A DNA stretch of 6,400 bases from Clostridia bacterium. Its GTDB lineage: Bacteria; Bacillota; Clostridia; Oscillospirales; CAG-272. Both the position numbers and the translations under genes were made by a program. Below, piece by piece: positions 1 through 4,971 of the stretch. The notes below the pieces were generated by a model. That model did not search any database. It was not told the DNA's origin and saw nothing but the letters and a program-made list of their open reading frames with translations. How positions within the stretch are numbered: position 1 is the first letter of the stretch; each line of letters begins with the position of its first letter. The stretch lies in contig JAFQNZ010000116.1 in NCBI GenBank assembly GCA_017395715.1, forward strand, positions 1 to 6,400. The letters are read 5' to 3'.

Positions 1-9
1 ATTATATAT

Positions 10-1131
10 ATGAAAACCATTGTTGCATCCAAAGTCACCATTCTCCCCTCCGAAACAGGTGCATTCGATTCGATCGCCGCTTCCCTTTCCGGAAAGGTAT
101 ATGAAAACACAATCGGCAACAACCGCTTCGTTACCTTTAAGGGAGACACCACGCTCACCCATCTTTGCGAATATCCCGGCAGAAATGAAATCCGCAAGGT
201 TGAATGCCCTCTGCCTGCTTACGAGGTGCTTCCGAGTGATATTCCCTGCGGTGAAAAGAAGAACGAAACCGCCCTGTATCAGATCGACCTTGACAACCGC
301 CGTGTCAACTGCGGTATGACCTATATTTTCCAGCTTGCCGACGGCAGATTCTTCATTCTCGACGGCGGCTACTTCACCTTCAGCGAATGCGACAGACTCT
401 ACACCATGCTGAGAAAATTGCAGCCCGAAGGCAAACTCAACATCGTGGGTTGGTTCTTCTCGCACGCTCACCAGGATCACTTCGGCGCATTTCTTGAATT
501 TGTTTCGAAATACAAGGATGAATACACCATCGACACGCTGTACTACACCTTCCCCTCTCTTGATCTTCCCGAATCGGTCAATTGGAAGCAGTCAGACAAT
601 GCCACCATGCGCGAGTTTGATTATACCGTTACAAAGTACCTGCCCGACGTAAAACTTTGCTTCTTGCATTCGGGTCAGTCCTTCAACATGGGTGAGATTC
701 ACATCGATGTGCTCTTCACTCACGAGGACTTTTATCCCGATACCATCCGTTCTTTTAACGATACTTCGACAGTTCTTCACATCACAGTCGAAGGACAAAA
801 GATCCTCTTCCTCGGCGACCTTCACGTACAGTCCTGCCGCAAGCTGGAACCGGTTTACGGCGATCTTCTGAAGTCTTACATCATTCAGGTTGCCCACCAC
901 GGCTTCAACGGATCAACGGTGGAAACCTACGAGTACGCCTCTCCCGAAGTGGTGCTTTGGCCTACTGCAGATTACGAATTTGAAAGAAACACCACAAGAG
1001 ACGTTAACGCCCATCTGCTTGCCATGACCTGCGTCAAGGAACACATCATTGCAGGCGTTCACGGCACACGCAAATTCACTTTCCCCTACGAAGTCGGCAC
1101 ATCCGAAGAGATCGACCTTCCAAAAATCTAA
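10..1131 (+). CDS. MBL-fold metallo-hydrolase (possibly 5'-partial)
   Basis: Predicted metallo-beta-lactamase-fold hydrolase of unknown substrate, probably cytoplasmic since no signal peptide is visible. The N-terminal ~95 residues match no domain I recognise. The MBL core follows, with strand residues ILDGGY near 118-123 and the metal-binding motif H152-x-H154-x-D156-H157 (read as SHAHQDHFG). Later, FLGD gives a likely bridging D270, and VAHHG (H296/H297) and HG (H351) are the candidate distal ligands. The VAHHGxxGS wording resembles the MBL domain of ComEC/Rec2-type proteins, but there are no membrane segments, so this is not ComEC. The frame stays open from the ATG at 10 to the window edge and no ribosome binding site fits in the nine bases before it, so the true start may lie upstream. 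It ends with TAA and a terminator five bases later. The fold is secure; the substrate is unknown. Confidence 0.85.
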   Translation: MKTIVASKVTILPSETGAFDSIAASLSGKVYENTIGNNRFVTFKGDTTLTHLCEYPGRNEIRKVECPLPAYEVLPSDIPCGEKKNETALYQIDLDNRRVNCGMTYIFQLADGRFFILDGGYFTFSECDRLYTMLRKLQPEGKLNIVGWFFSHAHQDHFGAFLEFVSKYKDEYTIDTLYYTFPSLDLPESVNWKQSDNATMREFDYTVTKYLPDVKLCFLHSGQSFNMGEIHIDVLFTHEDFYPDTIRSFNDTSTVLHITVEGQKILFLGDLHVQSCRKLEPVYGDLLKSYIIQVAHHGFNGSTVETYEYASPEVVLWPTADYEFERNTTRDVNAHLLAMTCVKEHIIAGVHGTRKFTFPYEVGTSEEIDLPKI

Positions 1132-1135
1132 TATC

Positions 1136-1175
1136 AAAACTTGGTTGACAGCTTTTGTCAACCAAGTTTTTGTTT
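1136..1175 (+). terminator. Intrinsic terminator of the MBL-fold gene
   Basis: Perfect 15-bp inverted repeat: AAAACTTGGTTGACA (1136-1150), a 5-base loop (1151-1155), and its exact complement (1156-1170), followed by T-rich sequence. It begins five bases after the stop codon. The A-rich left flank means it could also work on the other strand. Confidence 0.9.
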
Positions 1176-1186
1176 GTGTATATTAT

Positions 1187-1210
1187 ACAAATTTGAAATG
1201 CGAAATTTGT
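1187..1210. repeat. 8-bp inverted repeat upstream of the HPr-like gene promoter
   Basis: ACAAATTT (1187-1194) and AAATTTGT (1203-1210) are exact complements separated by 8 bases. The centre lies about 70 bp upstream of the -35 box at 1269. There is no T-tract, so it is not a terminator. It could be an upstream operator or activator site, or chance in AT-rich sequence. The rest of 1176-1268 holds nothing else I can support. Confidence 0.3.
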
Positions 1211-1268
1211 CACAATTGAACAATACATAGAATCGCTCGTCAAAGGCAAGAAATCTTTGAAAAACCGC

Positions 1269-1297
1269 TTGACAAGCCACTTTTCGGGTGCTATAAT
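1269..1297 (+). promoter_or_regulatory. Full-consensus sigma-A promoter with extended -10
   Basis: TTGACA (1269-1274), a 17-bp spacer, and TATAAT (1292-1297), preceded by the TG dinucleotide of an extended -10 (1289-1290). Both hexamers are exact. The transcript should start near 1304, giving a leader of about 25 bases before the ATG at 1329. This predicts strong constitutive transcription unless a repressor acts. Confidence 0.88.
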
Positions 1298-1312
1298 GCC
1301 CTCGAAATCAAG

Positions 1313-1320
1313 AAAGGAGG
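1313..1320 (+). promoter_or_regulatory. Ribosome binding site fixing the HPr-like start
   Basis: AAAGGAGG, a near-perfect Shine-Dalgarno sequence, lies 8 bases before the ATG at 1329. It decides against the in-frame ATG at 1257, which is upstream of the promoter itself. Confidence 0.9.
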
Positions 1321-1328
1321 TTTTGCAC

Positions 1329-1580
1329 ATGAATCAAAACCTGACATCCACCCTGTACCGTCATAAGATTGAACTTGTTACCGTATCCGACATCCGCGAC
1401 TTCGTTGCCATTGCCGGCAAATGCAAAGGCAAGGTCATGCTCCGTTGCAGCGACGATTTTTGCATCAATGCGAAAAGCCTTCTTGGTGTTATGCTCGCCA
1501 AAAAGATGCAGTGGAACGACCTCACCCTTCTCACCGAAACCGACTGCTACAGCGAATTTAAGAGGTTCATTGCGGATTGA
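1329..1580 (+). CDS. HPr-like protein lacking the phosphocarrier histidine
   Basis: Small protein (83 residues) about the size of HPr (85-90), the phosphocarrier of the sugar phosphotransferase system. The match is clearest at INAKSLLGVM (residues 46-55), which corresponds to HPr VNLKSIMGVM around the regulatory Ser46, making S50 the equivalent serine. Hydrophobic stretches before and after fit the alternating strands and helices of the fold. The HPr active-site motif GIHARP is not present: the matching region reads VSDIRDFV, and there is no histidine after H11. It therefore probably cannot relay phosphate from enzyme I, and may be a regulatory or structural HPr paralogue. It has its own consensus promoter, a strong ribosome binding site and its own 3' hairpins, so it is monocistronic. 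The start is fixed by the Shine-Dalgarno. Family assignment is by eye from the motif and length; the function is inferred. Confidence 0.82.
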   Translation: MNQNLTSTLYRHKIELVTVSDIRDFVAIAGKCKGKVMLRCSDDFCINAKSLLGVMLAKKMQWNDLTLLTETDCYSEFKRFIAD

Positions 1581-1588
1581 GAAACGCT

Positions 1589-1615
1589 CTCTTCAAAAGA
1601 CAGTCTTTTGAAGAG
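1589..1615 (+). other. Long hairpin just after the HPr-like gene
   Basis: CTCTTCAAAAGAC (1589-1601) is followed after one base by its exact complement (1603-1615), giving at least 12 stacked pairs in RNA once a 3-base loop opens. It begins 8 bases after the stop codon. The sequence beyond it is mixed and has no U-tract, so it is not a classical terminator. It may protect the 3' end of the mRNA. A smaller hairpin, CGGTC-TTT-GACCG, follows at 1632-1644. Confidence 0.6.
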
Positions 1616-1653
1616 CTACATACGTAACATACGGTCTTTGACCGATACATATC

Positions 1654-1683
1654 AAAAGGACAGAGAAAAAACTCTGTCCTTTT
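1654..1683. terminator. Bidirectional terminator between convergent units
   Basis: AAAAGGACAGAG (1654-1665) and its exact complement (1672-1683) flank a 6-base A loop. The right arm ends in a T-run, and the left arm supplies the T-run for the other strand. It sits between the HPr-like gene (+) and the end of the permease gene (-, stop at 1690-1692), so it can close both units. Confidence 0.85.
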
Positions 1684-1689
1684 TCATTG

Positions 1690-2724
1690 TTATACAAACA
1701 AAAAGATCACAAGAAGACATAATATTGCAATATCGCTCTTTTTGTAGTGAAAGCCGCGGCGGTAGCCGGTGTAGCCGGCAAGCGCCAGAAGCTCAATGAT
1801 CGTCCAAATAGCGATATGCTTGAACTCCAGGTTTTGGATAATCATCAAACAAAGGGCGTATACGGGAATGAGTGTGCGTGAGCCGAAGAAAGAATCGGAG
1901 ATCTCACCTATCTTTTCGGTTCTTCGCTTGCCAAAACTGAGGAAAAATCCCACAGCAGAAAGAATGCCGAGCCCAATCCAAAAGAGCAGCCAAAAAACGT
2001 ATTGCGGTATCTGCCACCACAGAATCAACTTCTTAACGCTCAGCTTATAATTGACTTCGATAACCCCCTCATAGCTCTCGGTCAGCGTGGAAAACACACG
2101 AAAAGGAAGTGAAGCGCCACCGTAGTCCAATATGTACGCATTATCGATCAACAGGGCTAGTGCCAAAACGATAAGACCGAAAACCAAGGTGTATTGCAGC
2201 ATAAACCAGATTCCGTCGCCCACGCTGTTTGCCTCGTTAAACACAAACACCATGACCGAATAGATGGCAAAACCAAGGATAAGGCAGAGAAAATAATGCG
2301 CAAGCATCGGCATAAAATTGAAATGCTCACCGCCAATGCTCAAAAGGAATGCAAAGTTCAAGAGATACGACAGGGTAAAAGCGCTGAACAGTGTGATGAG
2401 CCCTGTCAGATAATGTACCGTACCCATGGCTCTTCTGGAAATGGGGAGCGAATACGCGCAGTCAAGATTGATCCGTCTCTTAAAAAACGCAAATTCACTT
2501 ACCGGAAGAACGAATGCCAAAAGAATCAAAATACCAACCGAAAAATCCAATCCGGCATCATACCCTCTGTGGAGCATGTGTTCGTTATCGTAAAAGCTGT
2601 ACTGTCTTGACTGTTCGTTAAATCCGGTCAAAGCAGTGACGGCAAGCACGATGGCAAGAATAAACACCAAGGTCCTCAGATTTTCCCTCATGTGTGAGCG
2701 AAAATAGGCTTTTACGTTTGTCAT
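1690..2724 (-). CDS. ABC-2-like transporter membrane protein
   Basis: Integral membrane protein of 344 residues, the likely permease half of the transporter whose ATPase is encoded just upstream. Hydrophobic segments lie near residues 17-34, 61-80, 104-130, 139-163, 172-193, 240-264, 283-297, 301-319 and 331-344, so about eight or nine helices. The last runs to the C-terminus. The cytoplasmic stretch YSLPISRRAM (91-100) resembles a loop seen in bacterial ABC-2-type permeases. The charged loop near 265-280 (GKRRTEKIGE) suggests a further cytoplasmic face. The ATG overlaps the TGA of the ATPase gene by 4 bp, and AAAGGGGA lies 7 bases before it (2732-2739), so translation is probably coupled. 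The substrate cannot be told. By analogy with Ytr-type modules of Bacillota it may respond to cell-envelope stress, but this is inference. Only one permease gene is present, so it may act as a homodimer. Confidence 0.82.
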   Translation of the reverse strand: MTNVKAYFRSHMRENLRTLVFILAIVLAVTALTGFNEQSRQYSFYDNEHMLHRGYDAGLDFSVGILILLAFVLPVSEFAFFKRRINLDCAYSLPISRRAMGTVHYLTGLITLFSAFTLSYLLNFAFLLSIGGEHFNFMPMLAHYFLCLILGFAIYSVMVFVFNEANSVGDGIWFMLQYTLVFGLIVLALALLIDNAYILDYGGASLPFRVFSTLTESYEGVIEVNYKLSVKKLILWWQIPQYVFWLLFWIGLGILSAVGFFLSFGKRRTEKIGEISDSFFGSRTLIPVYALCLMIIQNLEFKHIAIWTIIELLALAGYTGYRRGFHYKKSDIAILCLLVIFLFV

Positions 2725-3599
2725 ACCGTCATCCCCTTTCTCACATCATGGATAAAGGTCTCTTCAAAGTCAAGCGGCATTTCGTCCATCACGGCAGGAG
2801 AGAGCGCTTCAAGCTTTTCTGTCATATCGTCGCCATCGCCCTCGAGAACGATCTGCACGAATCGATTCTTCACGGTCAGTGACACCACAGGAAGATGCGA
2901 AAACAGCTCTTCGCTGACACGTTCGGTAAAAGCAAGCTCAAACTTACAGAGTCTTCCCACGTGCTCGGCGATATCGCCTTGCTGCTTGATCACGTTCGAA
3001 TCGATCAGAATGAACTTATCGCAAAAATCCTCAAGCTCTCTGAGCGAATGGCTGGCGATCAAAACGGTGGTGTGCCCCTCTTCCACGAGAGTGATGATGG
3101 CATCCTTGAAGATCTGTCGGGAGAGCGGGTCGAGTCCGTCAAACGCCTCATCAAGCAACAAATATTCCGGCTTTACCGCAAGGGCAAGCGCAATGAATAC
3201 CTGACGGCGCATACCCTTTGAAAAATTGCGAACCTTTCCCTTTTGATCGATCTTGTACGCGCTGAGCAAACGGTCATAAGTTTCTTTGTCGATATGCGGA
3301 TGAAAGGTTTTGTAAAAATCAAACAGCCCTTTGGGTGTCATAAACGCGGTGTAATAGGGATCGTCGGGCAGGAAAAAGATATCCTGCCTTGTCTCTGCTT
3401 TTTCGGGACTTCTGCCGTCGTATTCGATAGCGCCTTCATCGGGTAGGTACACGCCGGCAAGCAGACGAAGGAGCGTGGACTTACCCGCGCCGTTGATACC
3501 GACGATGCCGAGGATGGTGTTGTCGGATATGTCAAGGTTAATGTCGCGAAGCACGGTCTTGTTGCCAAGCGAATGCGACAGATTACGAATCGCAATCAT
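2721..3599 (-). CDS. ABC transporter ATP-binding protein (YtrB-like)
   Basis: Nucleotide-binding subunit (292 residues) that would hydrolyse ATP to drive the adjacent permease at the membrane. Walker A is GINGAGKST (34-42), Walker B YLLLDE (146-151), D-loop GLD (155-157), and the switch histidine is H184 in IASHS. The signature motif is NFSKGMRRQ (125-133) instead of LSGGQ, a form common in ABC-2-type exporters of Bacillota. Where the Q-loop is expected the sequence reads FFLPDDP (76-82), with no glutamine. Residues from about 215 form a C-terminal extension of some 75 residues. The start ATG lies within the last codons of the GntR gene (17-bp overlap) and has a strong ribosome binding site 9 bases upstream. 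The pairing of a YtrA-type regulator, ATPase and permease resembles the ytr operon of Bacillus subtilis. The family is secure; the substrate is unknown. Confidence 0.92.
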   Translation of the reverse strand: MIAIRNLSHSLGNKTVLRDINLDISDNTILGIVGINGAGKSTLLRLLAGVYLPDEGAIEYDGRSPEKAETRQDIFFLPDDPYYTAFMTPKGLFDFYKTFHPHIDKETYDRLLSAYKIDQKGKVRNFSKGMRRQVFIALALAVKPEYLLLDEAFDGLDPLSRQIFKDAIITLVEEGHTTVLIASHSLRELEDFCDKFILIDSNVIKQQGDIAEHVGRLCKFELAFTERVSEELFSHLPVVSLTVKNRFVQIVLEGDGDDMTEKLEALSPAVMDEMPLDFEETFIHDVRKGMTV

Positions 3600-3948
3600 T
3601 CTGGTATACCTCCTCTACAAGCGAAATCATCTTGTCTTTCGAAACACCTTGCTCCTTGAGGCGTAACAGCTCTGAGAGCAAGACCTCATAGGCCGCCTGG
3701 TCTTCCCCGCCTTCACTATCAAACGTCACGAAAGCACCTTTTTTCGGCATGGAGCGGATCAAACCTTTTTCTTCCAGCAAGGCGTAGGCGCGTTGCACCG
3801 TGTTGGGATTCACGCGAAGTTCGGCGGCAGCTCTTCTGACCGAGGGGAGCTTCTCTCCCGGCTTCAAAACACCGAGGGTAATGTATCTCTCATATCGATC
3901 AGCAATGTCAAGATACACGTCCCGCTTTGCAAAAATCGTTTTTGCCAT
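3583..3948 (-). CDS. GntR-family (YtrA subfamily) transcriptional regulator
   Basis: DNA-binding repressor of 121 residues. A GntR winged helix spans about 10-75. It contains GVLKPGEKLPSVRRAAAEL (26-44), then the recognition-helix region VNPNTVQRAYALLEEKGLI (46-64), and the wing around 66-75. A short tail of about 45 residues forms two predicted helices with no large effector domain, the hallmark of the YtrA subfamily. It is the first gene of the operon and overlaps the ATPase gene by 17 bp, as expected for a regulator controlling its own transporter. AAAGGAGAGG lies just before the ATG. Family members bind operators in their own promoters; the 9-bp repeats directly upstream are a candidate site. 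The ligand is not evident. Confidence 0.92.
   Translation of the reverse strand: MAKTIFAKRDVYLDIADRYERYITLGVLKPGEKLPSVRRAAAELRVNPNTVQRAYALLEEKGLIRSMPKKGAFVTFDSEGGEDQAAYEVLLSELLRLKEQGVSKDKMISLVEEVYQNDCDS
3609..3616 (-). promoter_or_regulatory. Ribosome binding site of the ATPase gene, inside the GntR gene
   Basis: On the minus strand this reads AGAGGAGG, 9 bases before the ATPase ATG at 3599. It lies within the coding sequence of the regulator, and supports the 17-bp overlap rather than a later start. Confidence 0.85.
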
Positions 3949-3962
3949 TCAGCCTCTCCTTT

Positions 3963-3998
3963 CTGTATCGCCTGTACTATCTGTATTATCTGTATTAT
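3963..3998 (-). repeat. Four 9-bp tandem repeats in the operon leader
   Basis: On the plus strand the units are CTGTATCGC, CTGTACTAT, CTGTATTAT and CTGTATTAT; the two nearest the promoter are identical. They begin one base after the -10 box and cover the predicted start site (near 3993) and most of the 5' leader of the GntR operon. They end just before the ribosome binding site. Such a place suits an operator for autoregulation, but the repeats are direct, not inverted as usual for a GntR dimer. Simple slippage expansion is the alternative. Confidence 0.75.
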
Positions 3999-3999
3999 C

Positions 4000-4028
4000 A
4001 TTATAGCATCCGATATCAAGTTTGTCAA
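4000..4028 (-). promoter_or_regulatory. Full-consensus sigma-A promoter of the GntR-ABC operon
   Basis: Read on the minus strand: TTGACA (4028-4023), 17-bp spacer, TATAAT (4005-4000), with the TG of an extended -10 at 4008-4007. All elements are exact. It points at the GntR gene, giving a leader of about 45 bases. So strong a promoter implies that transcription is normally held down by a repressor, plausibly the encoded GntR protein. Confidence 0.88.
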
Positions 4029-4089
4029 TAGCAAATTTCACGTTTTGGATAAGAGTTTTTCATTGAGTTTTTACACAAATGAGAGAACA

Positions 4090-4122
4090 AAAAAGCCTCC
4101 CTTGTGCAAAGGGAGGCTTTTT
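4090..4122 (-). terminator. Intrinsic terminator overlapping the ttcA-like stop codon
   Basis: AAAAAGCCTCCCTT (4090-4103), a 5-base loop, and the exact complement (4109-4122): a 14-bp GC-rich stem. On the minus strand it is followed by a T-run. The gene's TAA (4123-4121) lies on the edge of the stem, so the terminator starts within the stop codon. The A/T-flanked arms would also allow termination of plus-strand transcripts. The remaining 4029-4089 is AT-rich with nothing I can support. Confidence 0.88.
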
Positions 4123-4879
4123 ATTCATCTTTGCTGCGAGGTTTTCTCGGATTTTTCACGCCGTAGCCCGAAAGATCAGCTTTCACGATCGCGCCGAACA
4201 TTCTGTGGCGAAGTCCGTCTTTTTCCTTTTCAAGAGAGTCAAGAAGCTGCTTGTACATTTCCCTGTCGGTCTGCTTGTCCTCAGGGCAAAGGCTCTTGAT
4301 CACGGGTAGATCATGGTTTTCTACAAACGCCAAAATCTCGCGTTCTTTGGTAAGAACAAAGGGGCGGATCATGGTGATGTCCTTGCGATCGAGATAAGTC
4401 ACGGGCGAAAAGGTGCCGAGTCTGCCCTCGTTGCAAAGATTCATCATAAAAGTCTCAAGCACGTCGTCGTAGTGATGGCCGAGCGCGATCTTGTTGCAGC
4501 CCATCTCTTTTGAAATATCATGGAGCATACCGCGCCGCATACGGGCGCAAAGCGAGCAAGGGTTGGATTCCTTGCGGATATCAAAAATAATCTCGGCAAG
4601 GTTGGTTTTTTGGATGCGGTATTCAATGCCAAGCGCTTTGTAAAACTCTTCCAGCGGAGAAAAATCGCCACCATCAAAGCCCATATCCACCGTAATGGCA
4701 ACCACCTCAAAGGGTACGGGGTAAAAACGGCGCATCTCACATAAGGCGCAAAGAAGCGCCAGCGAATCTTTACCGCCCGAAACACCAACCGCAATACGAT
4801 CTCCCGCTTCGATCATACCGTAATCGTCAATCGCGCGGCGCGCTTTGCTCAAAAGACGGCGAATCTTAAATTCCATCAT
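4121..4879 (-). CDS. ttcA: tRNA 2-thiocytidine biosynthesis protein TtcA-like (PP-loop ATPase)
   Basis: Likely cytoplasmic tRNA-thiolating enzyme. In the TtcA family, ATP activates cytidine 32 of tRNA by adenylation and sulfur is inserted with the help of an iron-sulfur cluster. The PP-loop is SGGKDS (34-39). A Cys-x-x-Cys pair, C108 and C111 (NPCSLCARMRRG), is followed by GHHYDD (134-139) and a third cysteine C198 (SLCPED). This matches the three cluster cysteines known in Escherichia coli TtcA. At 252 residues it is shorter than the roughly 310 of the E. coli enzyme, mainly at the ends. AAAGGA (4889-4894) sits 9 bases before the first of two adjacent ATGs, favouring that start. It is divergent from the amidase gene and seems monocistronic. 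A related TtcA/TtuA-type thiolase with another target base or tRNA is the main alternative. Confidence 0.85.
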   Translation of the reverse strand: MMEFKIRRLLSKARRAIDDYGMIEAGDRIAVGVSGGKDSLALLCALCEMRRFYPVPFEVVAITVDMGFDGGDFSPLEEFYKALGIEYRIQKTNLAEIIFDIRKESNPCSLCARMRRGMLHDISKEMGCNKIALGHHYDDVLETFMMNLCNEGRLGTFSPVTYLDRKDITMIRPFVLTKEREILAFVENHDLPVIKSLCPEDKQTDREMYKQLLDSLEKEKDGLRHRMFGAIVKADLSGYGVKNPRKPRSKDE

Positions 4880-4900
4880 ACATCACAATCCTTTGGTAAG

Positions 4901-4929
4901 ATGCCATTTTGCAAGCACTTTCATATACT
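4901..4929 (+). promoter_or_regulatory. Possible promoter for the amidase gene
   Basis: ATGCCA (4901-4906, four of six consensus bases), a 17-bp spacer, and TATACT (4924-4929, five of six). It lies about 43 bp before the start codon in the 92-bp divergent intergenic region. It is weak by eye; a sporulation or other alternative sigma promoter cannot be excluded. Confidence 0.35.
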
Positions 4930-4934
4930 GACAA
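4906..4934 (-). promoter_or_regulatory. Possible promoter for the ttcA-like gene
   Basis: On the minus strand: TTGTCA (4934-4929, five of six), a 17-bp spacer, and CAAAAT (4911-4906, four of six). It would start transcription near 4899 and almost fully overlaps the candidate amidase promoter on the other strand. Confidence 0.33.
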
Positions 4935-4954
4935 TAGCCCGATGGGCGAAAGTA

Positions 4955-4962
4955 AGAAAGGA
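4955..4962 (+). promoter_or_regulatory. Ribosome binding site fixing the amidase start
   Basis: AGAAAGGA ends 9 bases before the ATG at 4972. The earlier in-frame ATGs at 4909 and 4942 have no comparable site, and the residues they would add do not look like a signal peptide. Confidence 0.8.
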
Positions 4963-4971
4963 TATGCATGT

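Noticed and set aside
1257..1328. An N-terminal extension of the HPr-like protein from the ATG at 1257
   Set aside because: That ATG lies upstream of the promoter, so the transcript would not include it. The strong ribosome binding site serves the ATG at 1329.
2194..2610. A 138-residue plus-strand open frame antisense to the permease
   Set aside because: Its Lys/His/Gln-rich composition is what the reverse complement of membrane-protein codons gives, with no start signals.
1690..3948. The GntR-ABC operon as a new defence or toxin system
   Set aside because: All three genes match an ordinary regulator-ATPase-permease layout, with no immunity gene, peptide precursor or effector alongside.
3963..3998. 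The short repeats as a CRISPR array
   Set aside because: The units are 9 bp, contiguous and without spacers, and no cas genes are present.
3793..4299. A 168-residue plus-strand open frame
   Set aside because: It runs antisense through the GntR gene, the promoter, the terminator and the end of the ttcA-like gene; there is no domain and no ribosome binding site.
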